Shown here in pieces: positions 34,886 to 48,218 of a stretch of 64,000 nucleotides of DNA. The notes beneath the pieces are model-generated. The model searched no databases. It was given only the letters and a program-made list of their open reading frames with translations, and was not told where the DNA came from. The stretch is from Liquidambar formosana (Eukaryota; Streptophyta; Magnoliopsida; Saxifragales; Altingiaceae). A program made the translations under genes and the position numbers. The stretch spans positions 25,497,278 to 25,561,277 of the forward strand of contig CM077824.1 of the NCBI GenBank assembly GCA_039720395.1. Reading direction: 5' to 3'. Numbering within the stretch: the first letter of the stretch is position 1; every line of letters begins with the position of its first letter.

Positions 34886-35513
34886 CATATGTCCTCCCAA
34901 GTCCGGGTTCTATTCTCATCCAAGGCTAGGAACCACTTTAAAGCGGAAGTGGCTAGGGTTTCATGGAACATTTGGGCCAAGAGTTCATCTGTTGTTCCTC
35001 GAGGGTGTATAGCTCGTACATACATCTTCAAATGGGTCTTGGGGCAACCCGTTCCATCAAACTTTTCTAGTTCAGGCATCTTGAATTGTAGTGGAATACG
35101 AGCTTGAGGAAACAAAGATAGGGTACGTACATCCACCATGTCATCTGTCCTACGGATTCCCTTTATAGTTCTCTCCAAGGCTTCTACCTTGCTAGCCAAC
35201 ACAGAGTCTGTATCAAAGGTCTTCCCCTTATTTCCCCCTTCTAGGTTAAAAACTTCAGGTGATTCATTTCCCTTGGTCTTAGTGCTTCCCCCATCATTGG
35301 TCTTAGTGCCTTCTCCAGACTGGGTCCCATTTTCGGTGTTATCCCCGGGGTATGGCCATTATTCTGTTCGGGTTTCGACATCTTATATTGGATATCTTGG
35401 GCCATTTTCAATGCTCTCTCGGATACATCAGTGGTGTAATCAAGCTTGGTCATGATAGCCTTTAAACAAGTCTCAACATCAAAACCCCCTTCACTAGTTG
35501 CTTCGTCGGCCAT
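34886..35513 (-). pseudogene. Gag N-terminal half (host Tat element)
   Basis: The likely start is the ATG at 35513 (MADEATSEGGFDVETC). I prefer it to the GTG at 35543, since it opens the acidic N-terminus directly. The N-terminal frame shifts near the CCCCGGGG run (about 35340-35352). The second frame contains VLASKVEALERTIKG (possible coiled coil) and the gag core FDGTGCPKTHLKMYVRAI ... ALKWFLALD ... TWEDIC, which continues at 31875 after solo LTR F. Confidence 0.82.
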
Positions 35514-36241
35514 ATCTGACTGGTTGGTAGGATCAATCTTCACTAAGCGCCTTTGCTGGTCGCGGATCCAAGCCAGTACGTCCTCTCACTCCTCTAAGAA
35601 AGGGAATAATTAGTCTCTCATCCTAAGGGTATGTCCTAGGCTTCCATATTTGTCTCAATGACTTCACGCCATATATACTCAATTAGTCCCTTTTAATCCA
35701 GTCACCTTTACAAGGGTCATGGGCGAAAGGTACATATCAAGGATATAGGGTGCAAAGGTCCTCTATTAATTTTCCATTAAGCACATCACAAACACGGTCA
35801 TGATATCATTACAAACAAAGTGGGTGCATAAGGGTGAAACCATAGTGCCCTACAAGTCTGTCTATATGGACTAATGATAAGGGTAGGCTGGGGTCCTTCA
35901 CTTGCTTGAGCAATCTTTATACCTAACCACATGTGGCATCAGGAATGCCACGTGGGTCTAGCAGTACGTGATTAACTCATTTAATATACCCAAGGGCTAG
36001 CCCAAGGGTACTTGGCAAGAGAGGTTGAGAGCTTTCGCCCCAACACATGGAATCAGGAAAACCAAGGTTGAGGCTAGGCCCGTCAGTGGCAAGGGACATC
36101 GATCCTAACATGCAAGAATTTGCGCACACAATGCAATAAATGAAAGCACACAATCAAGCGGATGCAATGTGATTGATTTTAATTAAACAAAAGAAATTAA
36201 CTTAGCCCAATCAAATTGTATAGAGTCTAGCCCACAAATCC
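35514..36241 (-). other. 5' leader of host Tat element
   Basis: Between primer site and gag. I see no gene and no strong repeat in it. Confidence 0.6.
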
Positions 36242-36258
36242 CCAGTGGAGTCGCCAGT
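36242..36258 (-). other. Primer binding site of host Tat element
   Basis: On the minus strand GAC follows the LTR end and then TGGCGACTCCACTGGGG. TGG at the start matches the CCA end of a tRNA. Tat/Ogre elements are reported to use tRNA-Arg; I did not match the full tRNA. Confidence 0.65.
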
Positions 36259-36259
36259 C

Positions 36260-37581
36260 TGTGGACCTCGGAAAAGAGTGGCCCACAAGGGATTGGAAAG
36301 AAGATAGTGTTTGAAAACGAAAAAGGAGTCGCCACCTTATTTTTTAAAGAAAACAAGGAAAACCCTAAAAAAACAGTTTTGTTTTAGGAAAAACAAAAGA
36401 TTGACTCCATGTTTAAAGATGGTAAGGCAAAAAGTCTTTTGGAAACCAGAGAAATCGGGGATTCGGAGGCTAAGTTACGATATGGGAAGGTTCTAGGCAA
36501 AGCCTATAGGCACCCATATCGCCCTAAACGGTCTCTTAATTTAATTGGGCTAAATCAAAGTCTTAATCACACACAAATCAACAATTATCATCAAAAGACA
36601 GCATGCATATCATTCATTCATTCATCCATACAACCAAGTAAATCAAAGAAAAACAGAAAAAGAAAGAGGGAGGGGAGAAAACCTAGGATACTTAGTATCC
36701 TACGACGGACTTGAACCTCACGAAGAACGCCTACGTACCATGTATGGAAATACATGGATCAAAGTCCACGTAGTTCGAAAGGGAATAGGGTTATAACCTA
36801 ATCAAGGCCTATGGTAAACCCTAAGTTTCCTTTCAAGTAAAACATGGTAATGTTTCCAAAATAAATGATTCTCAAAAGATCTTTAGAAAATATGGAATTT
36901 GATAAAGATGGAAACTTTGATTTAAAAGGTATCTTTTTAATGAAAGGATACTATAGAATCTACCATACCCCTCTATTAAGGAACAACCCTAGGAGGGAGA
37001 AAGGGAAAGTTTCAAGGAAAGGAAAGAAGGGTGAATTGGGGCACCCTCATACCCTACTTACCATTAAGCAAAAGCAACCTGTCAAAATAACCACTTTATT
37101 GCATAAGGTAATTACCTTATTCGCAAGATTTCATCTTATATGCAATGACATGCAATAAACCCTAAAATCCACTACTATGAATGCAACAATATCATTTTTA
37201 AGGAAATAAACAAATCAGGACAGAATTGAATTAAAGCCTATGTTCATCCACTAAGCATGCAAACAACATAAATAGTGAACAATCATAAACCCTAACTTGA
37301 TCCTAGAACCATGACATGCATAAAAACCCTAAAATCAACTATGTGAATGCTCAAAAATATCATAGTTATCAAATATGCAGCACATTATATCAACTATGCA
37401 AAAAATGAAGAAAAACCCTAATACAAGGATGAATGAAACCCTAGAATCACACTAGTGCATAAAATCCCATGAAATAACCCTAAATCATGCAAAACAGAAT
37501 ATGAACAGCATTTAATCCATGCATATTAATCAATAGAATGATCCACACATGATAAAGACATGGACTTTCACATGAAATAAT
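36260..37581 (-). repeat. 5' LTR of host Tat element, 3' segment (R-U5 part)
   Basis: Minus-strand LTR end (CCACTCTTTTCCGAGGTCCACA at 36260) next to the primer site. Holds the ACGTAG hairpin (36777-36729). The LTR is cut by copia G (ataat duplication) and continues at 47291-48925; the two parts add up to about 2.95 kb, close to the 3.0 kb of LTR F. Confidence 0.85.
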
Positions 37582-39239
37582 TGTTGGGAATTGAATAAGA
37601 GGGAAAAATACAAAGGCGAAATATAAAAATTTTTCCTACGATTCCCAATCCCATGAATCTAACTATGCATAACACAAAATCAAACCCTAACTACAAAGAG
37701 GGTTAGAACACTTACAGAATTTTTGTCTTCTCCTTTTTGCTCCAAGCTTTGATTCCGGACAGCGGTGAATGAGCAGCCCAAGTGTGCTGCCTCCAATGGT
37801 ATCCACACCTAGCTAGAGCTTCAAGTCCTTTCTTTCTTCTTCCTTGTTGTTGCTAGAGGTGGAGAAGAGAGAGAGAGAGAAGAGAGCCTCCAAGGGGCTG
37901 GACGGCTAGGGTTTATTGTGCAAGCCTATTATGCCATGTCACACATAAGTGTGACTTATATAGGCAGCCCACTAAAGGGGGCTGGCCATGGGGAAGAAAC
38001 CCTAATAGGGTTATGTGTAATTACACTTAATTGCACATTAACCCCTATTATTTGTATCAAATACAAATAGGCCTATAAAGAACTATTCTTTATTCACTAA
38101 AACCTTTTCTCTCATAGACTTTAAAGCCCTTCTTGCATGATCAGTGTGTGACCCATTGGGTTCACATCATTAAGTAGTAGGAATAGCACGAGATGTGCAC
38201 AATGGAACTCTTTCCATTTAGGGTCTAATTGGAACTCCTTCCAATTCCCTAATTGATTATAACTCACTTATATCAATTAGGGCTTCTACTAACCATGAGT
38301 AACACCTAGCATATGGCTCATGGTGTGGTCCTTAATGAGGTGAATAGTCATTTACAAAGAACCCTTCTATTATAGTTTATAGGTTACAATTGCATCCTTC
38401 CTTCAACACAATGTCTCCAATTGAACTAATAGGACATGGAAGTCTGTCAAGTCCCTAGTTCAATTACTTTATACTCATTCATAGATATCAACTCATTGAT
38501 GAACTCATGAAACTCTTTTCATATTCATCCTACCATGGCCATGGATTTAATGAGTTATATTATGAATGCTATATGAGACATTCTCTCTCTTTTTCCTAAG
38601 AGTGATGGATCCCTTGTTGATCACTCACATACCTTCATACACATAGCAGTAGGGCCAATGAACACCTTTGCAGACCCCTGAATAGGATCTGCACTTAGTG
38701 TTATCAAACTTCTAAAGCTACATGCATAAGGCAACTATGGTGTCTCAGGTCTAAGGATTACTTGTACCACTATAACAATGAGAAACTGATTGACAGGCAG
38801 GATAAAACTCCATTCAGTTTATCTCATATCTATGGTCACATTCAGTGTACCTATTCTCGCAATAGGCACCCACTTGTTGGTTGTAGTGTCTCCACACAAA
38901 TAGCTTGAGACTAGCTATCCTCCTATAGAGTCAACCTAACAAGTGCTAGTCCTATGGTTCATTACTGTCCATCATAGTGAACCTTCAACTAGGAATGCTT
39001 TAGGAGTTTAGTACAGAGATATATCTATAGTCTCAAAATTACAACTCTTTGTAATTCCATATTCTCAACTCTAACTCCATGGACATATTATGTAAATATA
39101 AATGATGCATATAAACATAATAGAATAAGCCCTTTTATTAAATCAATAATAAATGTGACATACATAAATGAAATCAAATGATTGTTCCTAATCCCTAAAC
39201 AATCATCTCTATGATTGGCTCTAAGGCATAATCCTAACA
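37582..39239 (-). repeat. 3' LTR of copia G
   Basis: 1658 bp; reversed ends TGTTGGGAATTG...CCTAACA. The AATTG variant next to the end distinguishes it from A, C and E (AATCG). Confidence 0.92.
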
Positions 39240-39250
39240 ATCTCCCACTT
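39240..39250 (-). other. Polypurine tract of copia G
   Basis: Reads AAGTGGGAGAT on the minus strand, directly before the 3' LTR. Confidence 0.85.
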
Positions 39251-42139
39251 GCACTAAAGCCAATCGACCATGTATCGCATACTTATCTTCTCAAGATGTT
39301 GGTCTTAGACATAACAAATTATGTTTTAAAGCTTTAGTTAGTAGGTCTACAAAAACTTATGTAGATAATATCTTCTGTAATGTATCTATTACCTCTTCCA
39401 ATGATTCCTCTAATCACTTGGAATTGTCGCTCTATGTGTTTGGACTTTTGATGAGACCGTGATTCCTATACTTGAGATATAGACCCATTGTTGTCACAAA
39501 ACAAGGTGTGGGCAACTCAATGGAAGGAACAACTCCAAGTTCTAAATGAACTTATAGATCCAAACAATCTCCTAGACAATGCGACAATTAATTCACCCTT
39601 AATAATGGAATCCACTGTATCTTTCATACAGTTGTTCCATTAAGTATTTCACCAACTAAAGTGAATATAAAATATACCCCATATGGATTATATCCAAATC
39701 CATATACCCATCTACAATGAGTTTACAATTTCCATATACAATCCAATATTCCAAATTTGAATTGACTGATAACTATTTGTAACAATTACAACATAATAGT
39801 TATCAGGTTCAATACATAGTGTAGAATAAGGCTTCTTAACACTTTAAGAACCTTACTTGTGTTATCCTAGGGCACATGCCCTTGAATAATGAATTCTTAT
39901 CTGAAGTAAATCAGACCTCCCTTAGAATTCTCCATGTTGAACTCCTTCAACATTTCAACTATGTTTGATGATTTGGAGATACTTAGCAATCTATATGATC
40001 TATCTCTATAGATCTTATTGGATGCTTCTGCCAAATCTTTCATGAATTAGTTTTTCTCCAAAAACCAAAACTTTACATTAGATAACATTCATATATCATT
40101 CATAATGATTATGATGTCATCTATACTTAGGATAAAGAAAAACGATCGCACTCCCACTAACCTTTTATACACTCATGATCCATCTATACAATGAGAGAAA
40201 TCAAACAATTTGATTACTTCAACTTTATAGATGTTCTAATTATGAGAACCTTGTAGTCTATTAATAGACTTCTATAACTTACACACTTTTATGGTTTTTC
40301 ACCATTTGATATAACATCCTTATATCCTTTTTGACATATCTCATATTCAAAATGTGTGTTTATAGATAACAAGATCCAAATGGATTTCAGCATAACTATT
40401 ATCAAACAAGTTTCTTTATAGACAACTTTTTGCCTATGTTGAAAACATTCTTAAAGAGCCAAGCCTTTTAGGTCTCTACCTATCCATATTGGATTTAATG
40501 ACTCTCAGTCATTTCTCGAGTTGATGTGAAACATCATCTAGTCATAATCAATAGGATTATCTTGGTGATCTTTATCACCAAAGAACAATTCTTTCACATT
40601 CTAATAGAGATACAATATCTCTCTTATGTTAAGAAATATCCAATTTGATCTATGAAAAGATTGTAGTGTAGTTAAGGGTTTTGTCTTAACAGAGACAAGG
40701 GTTGGATCTTTGTTCGTTTGTGGCTTTACAGACAATTCTATAAATTCTATCTACTTTTGCATCCTTTTTGAATGAACTCTTTCTCAAGAAAATCCAGCAA
40801 ACATCCTAATGGACAACTTTTGTTCATTAGGGTAATAGAAATACTATCCCAACCACTTTTGGGATATACCACAATTCAACACTTACTTGACCTTATTTCC
40901 AGATTGTCTACATTATGTTTCCAGACAAACGTAGCATAAGCCCAAGCATTAACTTCTTTAAGTTGGGTTACTTCCCATATCATATCTGATATAATTGGGA
41001 CAAAACTGGAGTGAACCCTAAATTATCAATATGTAGCAATTTTAAGGTATATCCTAGATGGATACATTAGTAAAACTCATCATGGATCAAACCATATCTT
41101 AATAGGGTTCAATTCGTCCTCTTAGATTCACCATTGAGCTATAGTATTCTAAGATGAGTCTACTGTAATTGAATGCATGCTCTACATCACTATATACATC
41201 ACAATGTATTAGTTAAATTATAAATGTAACTCATTCACTTCACCAAGTAAAAGATGGGTTTGGTAATCTCATAACCAAGTCATAATCGTTACATTTAAAT
41301 GAGAGTCTCTACATCTCTTGTATTCTCGGAATACGTTGCATTCGCTCTAATTAGTCATTTAAATTCAGAAATCAAATTTCTAGAATGTCTTAAATGACCT
41401 AGTTAAGAAATAAGTTCCCAAAATTAATCTAGCAACTCTTGCTCTATTAAAATTTTTAAAGGTAACTTATTATCTACTTAACTTTCTGCTTCGATTTAGA
41501 TTACACTAGAATCCAAAAACCAAGAAGCAGAACTAACCAACAATTTAGTTTAGAGTATGAACCAAAACTTCAAAAGTTTGGTTCTTCTAGGAAGATTGAT
41601 ACTTTATCAAGTTCCCTTTACAATACCTTATGTTTACTACAAAATAATCATATTTCTTTGTCTTTGACTTTTCAAGACTTGATTTCCTTTATGCTTCCAT
41701 TTTAAATCACATCTAGCTTCTCAAGCTATTCTATGTGATTAATCATTTTTCAAAAGAATGATTATTAATAAACAACTTTTATTACATCCTAGTCTAGAAG
41801 AAGTCCTTTATAAGTACTATACTTTATAGTATTATTTTACTCACCATACAACCTTTGTATGTGATGTAGGACATCAAAGGCATTTGCACTGACTAATTTT
41901 GCTTCTAAAGCTCATTAGTCATCAATACTATCATATAGCATGGCAACAAGATGCCAATTGTGCATAGTGTCTTTTTCTTCTTAGGATGTTTTATGGAGGG
42001 CCTTTAAGAAAAGGCCTAATAGCATATGAACAATCTTTTGAAATTAAGAACAATTCTCAATTTCCTAAGTCAATCAAAGAAATCGGGTTTAGTCAAACTA
42101 TCAATATCCTATATATTAGGAAATAGGGGTTTTGAGGTG
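39251..42139 (-). pseudogene. Decayed gag-pol of copia G
   Basis: Same remnant as 6406-9286 in copia A, read in reverse. The kept RNase H end is near 39400-39480. The gag ATG is replaced by the same sequence as in A (about 42135). No frame of useful length. A small rearrangement near 40075-40120 distinguishes G from A. Confidence 0.8.
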
Positions 42140-45100
42140 AGTAATTAGGTAATCTACATAAACAGAGAATTAGATTTCATTTTTATCCATAATGATTGGG
42201 TCTTTAATCATATGGTACCTCCCACTATTTTATCAAATTCCATACACCCTCTAATGGAATTCGGGAATCTCATTCCTAATGGGGATTGGGGTCCCACTGT
42301 GACCTAGAAGCCTCACATGTTAGTTTCTTGGCTTCTAACCCACAATAAGAAGACAACTCTTTGTCTATTGCTTCATAAGCAAGTTCCAATCGTTTTGCCT
42401 CTAGGGAACATACACCTCACATGTTAGTTTCTTGGAATACTTCCCTAGTTAAGTTAAACCCATCATTCACACAGGTATGTTTCGCCAAATATATACCTCA
42501 CATGTTAGTTTCTTGGTATATACCAGTTTAGGCACCCCATGATATCTCATATGTGATAGTTTCAAGTAATGTCTTTAACATGGGTAGCTCCTACATGTCT
42601 GCAGCCAGGTACCCACATTAAGGGACGTTAGATGATCCTATAATGATGGAAGGCAATGAAGAATTCATTCCCTATGATTTCTTCATTTTCAACTTAATAT
42701 TAAAAGAGAGGGGTTTTAAGGGGTCTCATCAAATTAACATGCATCCTATGTATCAAAATTTAAACATATAAATTGTGTTATTTATAATCATACATCTCAT
42801 GCTATTATAAATCATACATCGCATGCTATTATATATCAACATATATAAAGTACCATATTTTGATATTAGTCCCTAAGTGAATAGGTAACATATACCAAAC
42901 TATGGTATTGGAGCTAATACAATTATCTCATAAATTAAAGCTCCCACTATGATGATTATGGACTTTAAGAAGATTCAATCCAAGCCAATAGATTGAATCC
43001 TAGGTCTATGGTGGGTGTAGGTGATCGTAAAATAAACCATTCGTAACATGCATGCTTTCTTGAAAAACTTCTCTAAGCTTTCAAGTCCTTCAATCTGCTC
43101 CCTTGGCTTGATGGTCTCCACCATTGGCTTGTTGGTCTCCACCATTGGCTTGTTGGGCTCCATCATACTCCTTTGGGTCCACCATGCTCCTTAGTGCACT
43201 CTCGATTACATAACATTTACATAATATATAGAAAGGGATACATAAGGGGAATGTGGGGTACATAAGAGAATGATAGAGAGAGAGGGAAGGTGGCATGCAA
43301 GCCCCAAATAATAAATTACATCACCATAATAAAATTACAACTCTTGAAAAATTATTACAACCCATTCATAAGACGGCCAATCACAATTGGTTTAAGGGGT
43401 ATAGTCCATAATCATCATCCAAACACAGACATACAATCTCATTGCATAATGTAAAGAAAAACTGTAAGCATTAAAACATATGGGCATTATGGTAATTCTC
43501 TTGAATGATTTACATTAATCTTATTAATGCATCCTAATCTTATTAGGTTTTAACAAAATATCCAGAATTATATAAAGTCTTAACATTTAAGACATTTAGT
43601 TTCAATTAATCAAATTAATAGAAACATATAAAGTTTCCTAAAATAACTCTAATATCCAATATTAGGGTTTCCTTATTTAAACAAAACAATTTCATTTAAT
43701 TAAGAATATCCAGATTTTAATTTAATCCCCAATTGTATTTTAAACCATTTAAAACATTATAAAATTAATCAATATTAATTAAATAATTAACATGGGAATT
43801 AAATAAAATCAATTAAATGATGAATTAGTGTATTAGGGTTTCCTAAAACCCTAAACCCTAAATGTATGACCCTAAACCCCAAATGCTAGCCCTAATCATT
43901 AAATGCCTTATGATTGGTCATTTAATGTCCAATCATTAAAACCCTACGTTCATATGGTATTTAATAAAAGGGATTAGGGTTTAATTAATGCCAAATAGGG
44001 TATTTATTACCCTTAATAAATTACACTAATTAGGGTTTCCAAAACCCTAACCCTAGACATCATTAATGGTATTAATTATGCCCTAACAATCAATAACCAT
44101 GATTGGTCATTTAATGACCAATCATTAACTCTTAATTAAGGTAATTAATATTCCAATTAGGGTTTTAATTAATGCCATAATGAAATTAGGGTTTCATCAT
44201 TAACTCAAAATTAGGGTTTCATCCTTAACTCTATGCAGCCGTCACTACCAGGGGGCTGCCTGAGCTTGGCTAGGCTGCCATGGCCACCAACAACTGTGGG
44301 AGGCCATGGCCAGTCATGGGAGAACATCCTAGGGGTGTGGGACAAGCCTCTGGACACGTGAGAAGTGGTGGAAGTGGCTGCCATCATCAAGAACAATCAG
44401 GGTTTCCAAAACCCATTGCTGGAGCCATTGTTGCAGACCTTGAAGGTCACAATAGCTTCTAAATCCTTATCAATTCGACTCCTCCATTGAAACCAGCTTT
44501 TGTATCATGTCCCCACATGAAATACTAAGCTCATAGAAGAGGTTTGGATGATCAAATCATCACCAATTGTTCTAAACAATTAAAACAACAGTAGGCTGCC
44601 CAGAATTTGACAGCATACTGTCCATGGTCAGAAATTGATTTAAAACCCAGCAAGATGAATGAATTAGGCTACCAAACGAATTTTCCCAGTATCCTACATG
44701 TCTTAGGAAACTAATGCAATTGGTTTCATGCAATATCGAGTTCCCTAACTCAAGTTCTAATCAAAACTCCATTGATGACGTTTCTGCAGAGAAAATCTGC
44801 TATGCTGTTCATGAAAAATTTTCAAACTTTTTGAATCTTTTTCCATCAAAACCTTTTTGAAACTTAAAGAAAATCATATACACATGATATATAATGATCC
44901 TATAATGATTTGCCATCATAAATACAGCAGCTTTAATTAGAATTAATTGCAAGAACCTTAGGGTTCTAAAACCCAGATTCAGCCTCTATGGTGTTCTTCT
45001 CCTTCTTCCTTCTGTTCTAGCATCTTAATCCAATTATGATGCATCTAAATGCTTGGGAACCTTTCCCTACCATGTCTAGAACATAACCCAAGTGGTGGCA

Positions 45101-45615
45101 ACCATTGCCATGCCTTTGATCTCCATCAACATCTCAAAGTTGTGGCTATTGCATCATTCCCGAGCAAAACTGTCTTTCCAGACAGCCTGTAGTAAAAAAT
45201 TCATAACTTTCACTACAGAACTCGGATTGACGCACCGTTTGTTGGGTTGGAAATCTTATTCGAAGATCTTTCTAACCATATATGGCTCAAAAATTTTGGA
45301 GAAGAACTCTGAATTCGGCATGCAAAACAAGATGACGGTTTTTCATGGCTACCATGAAAACTGTTCATAACAGTTTTATAAAACCCTAGTTTCCTTATTC
45401 TTCTTCTCCAAACTCAAACCCTATGCAACCTATTGCATCCATGGATACACTTAACCATCAATTAGAAGAGGAGTAGAAGAGAATTGACCTAGGGTTCCAA
45501 ACCCTAGGTTCAGCCATGGAGGAAAACCAATTATGCAGAAAAAATTTTCCAGATTTTTGAATCATTCAACTACACCATAATTACCAGCCCATATGTATTT
45601 TGTATTATGCATAAT
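42140..45615 (-). other. Long leader of copia G
   Basis: Three copies of the 19-nt motif (reverse: CCTCACATGTTAGTTTCTT) at about 42311-42329, 42416-42434 and 42496-42514; a two-copy 21-bp repeat near 43117-43158; telomere-like words at 43840-43900; palindromes at 43910-43936 and 44098-44124. No credible gene. Confidence 0.75.
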
Positions 45616-45631
45616 CATGGCTCTGATACCA
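45616..45631 (-). other. Primer binding site of copia G
   Basis: TGGTATCAGAGCCATG on the minus strand, one base from the LTR. Confidence 0.92.
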
Positions 45632-45632
45632 C

Positions 45633-47290
45633 TGTTGGGAATTGAATAAGAGGGAAAAATACAAAGGCGAAATATAAAAATTTTTCCTACGATTCCCAAT
45701 CCCATGAATCTAACTATGCATAACACAAAATCAAACCCTAACTACAAAGAGGGTTAGAACACTTACAGAATTTTTGTCTTCTCCTTTTTGCTCCAAGCTT
45801 TGATTCCGGACAGCGGTGAATGAGCAGCCCAAGTGTGCTGCCTCCAATGGTATCCACACCTAGCTAGAGCTTCAAGTCCTTTCTTTCTTCTTCCTTGTTG
45901 TTGCTAGAGGTGGAGAAGAGAGAGAGAGAGAAGAGAGCCTCCAAGGGGCTGGACGGCTAGGGTTTATTGTGCAAGCCTATTATGCCATGTCACACATAAG
46001 TGTGACTTATATAGGCAGCCCACTAAAGGGGGCTGGCCATGGGGAAGAAACCCTAATAGGGTTATGTGTAATTACACTTAATTGCACATTAACCCCTATT
46101 ATTTGTATCAAATACAAATAGGCCTATAAAGAACTATTCTTTATTCACTAAAACCTTTTCTCTCATAGACTTTAAAGCCCTTCTTGCATGATCAGTGTGT
46201 GACCCATTGGGTTCACATCATTAAGTAGTAGGAATAGCACGAGATGTGCACAATGGAACTCTTTCCATTTAGGGTCTAATTGGAACTCCTTCCAATTCCC
46301 TAATTGATTATAACTCACTTATATCAATTAGGGCTTCTACTAACCATGAGTAACACCTAGCATATGGCTCATGGTGTGGTCCTTAATGAGGTGAATAGTC
46401 ATTTACAAAGAACCCTTCTATTATAGTTTATAGGTTACAATTGCATCCTTCCTTCAACACAATGTCTCCAATTGAACTAATAGGACATGGAAGTCTGTCA
46501 AGTCCCTAGTTCAATTACTTTATACTCATTCATAGATATCAACTCATTGATGAACTCATGAAACTCTTTTCATATTCATCCTACCATGGCCATGGATTTA
46601 ATGAGTTATATTATGAATGCTATATGAGACATTCTCTCTCTTTTTCCTAAGAGTGATGGATCCCTTGTTGATCACTCACATACCTTCATACACATAGCAG
46701 TAGGGCCAATGAACACCTTTGCAGACCCCTGAATAGGATCTGCACTTAGTGTTATCAAACTTCTAAAGCTACATGCATAAGGCAACTATGGTGTCTCAGG
46801 TCTAAGGATTACTTGTACCACTATAACAATGAGAAACTGATTGACAGGCAGGATAAAACTCCATTCAGTTTATCTCATATCTATGGTCACATTCAGTGTA
46901 CCTATTCTCGCAATAGGCACCCACTTGTTGGTTGTAGTGTCTCCACACAAATAGCTTGAGACTAGCTATCCTCCTATAGAGTCAACCTAACAAGTGCTAG
47001 TCCTATGGTTCATTACTGTCCATCATAGTGAACCTTCAACTAGGAATGCTTTAGGAGTTTAGTACAGAGATATATCTATAGTCTCAAAATTACAACTCTT
47101 TGTAATTCCATATTCTCAACTCTAACTCCATGGACATATTATGTAAATATAAATGATGCATATAAACATAATAGAATAAGCCCTTTTATTAAATCAATAA
47201 TAAATGTGACATACATAAATGAAATCAAATGATTGTTCCTAATCCCTAAACAATCATCTCTATGATTGGCTCTAAGGCATAATCCTAACA
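45633..47290 (-). repeat. 5' LTR of copia G
   Basis: 1658 bp, by eye the same as 37582-39239. Confidence 0.92.
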
Positions 47291-47942
47291 ATAATGCTAT
47301 TCTAAGCATAAACTCAATTTCAGCACAAGAGAAATCCTAGAATCCCAAACATGCAGTAAATCACATGGAACAGCACCCTAGCATACTAAACAGCCCATAA
47401 ACATCATCCTAATCATGCATACATACCAATGGAAGCAACAAGACATAATAAAAACACAAGCTTTAATATGCAAAAGAGTTATTTCATGCAGAAAACCAAT
47501 TTCAGCACTAAGGAAACCCTAGAATCCCAAACATGCAGTAAATCACATGGAATAACATCCTAGCATACTAAACAGCCCATAAACATTATCCTAATCATGC
47601 ATACATACCAATGGAAGCAACAAGACATGATAAAAACACAAGCTTTGATATGCAATCATCTTATTCTATGCAAAACCCTAACTTTAAAAGAGAGAAGAGG
47701 AGGAAGGGGGTATACCTATGGTGAAGTATCCTCTTGCTCCTGTAGAGAGTCCTCCTCCTCTTATGCACTGCTGGGAATTCCTTCCTTCAAGCCTTCAAGC
47801 CAAACTCCAGCCCTCCTTCAAGCTTTCTCTCACACTCTCTCACTCAAAGTTTAGGTTAAACTACCCTAAGGATGGCTGCCATAGCCTCCAATATGCCTCT
47901 CACTTTAGAAATTGCCTCCCCTATTGCTGAAGTATAAGGGGG

Positions 47943-47951
47943 TATTTATAG
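47943..47951 (-). promoter_or_regulatory. TATA box of host Tat 5' LTR
   Basis: CTATAAATA on the minus strand, about 190 bp after the U3 palindrome, the same spacing class as in LTR F. Confidence 0.6.
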
Positions 47952-48137
47952 GGATTGAGGGAAAACCCTCAATGGTTGGGATTAAAACCCTAGGGATTGA
48001 TCTAAGGGCTCTTAGAGGTTCCCTTGGGGCTCAAGTAGGTCAAATAGGGCTGAAATTAGGGTTAAATGGCGGCTGGAGGCGAGCAAATCCGAGGGAATAG
48101 GGAGGGAACCGCGTCAAGACTCAAAAAAGGAAAGTGG

Positions 48138-48218
48138 CTCGGGTGACCACCTGGGGCTGGGCGGCTAGCCGCCTGGGCCTAGGCGGCTAGCCGCCCAGGC
48201 CTGGGTGGTCACCCGAGG
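48138..48218. repeat. Near-perfect 80-bp GC-rich palindrome in U3 of the host LTR
   Basis: Outer arms CTCGGGTGACCACC and GGTGGTCACCCGAG, inner words GGGCGGCTAGCCGCC and GGCGGCTAGCCGCCC, themselves palindromic. It is very GC-rich in an AT-rich surrounding. Confidence 0.85.

Larger units (their letters stand above)
37582..47290 (-). mobile_element. Copia G: non-autonomous copia element, LTRs without visible difference
   Basis: 9709 bp in reverse orientation, target duplication ataat (37577-37581, 47291-47295). Two 1658-bp LTRs, between which I found no difference. The internal part (39240-45632, 6393 bp) matches copia A almost end to end, including the destroyed gag-pol. Primer site, leader palindromes, 19-nt motifs and polypurine tract are kept. 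It is the youngest insertion by LTR comparison and cannot encode its own proteins. Confidence 0.92.
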
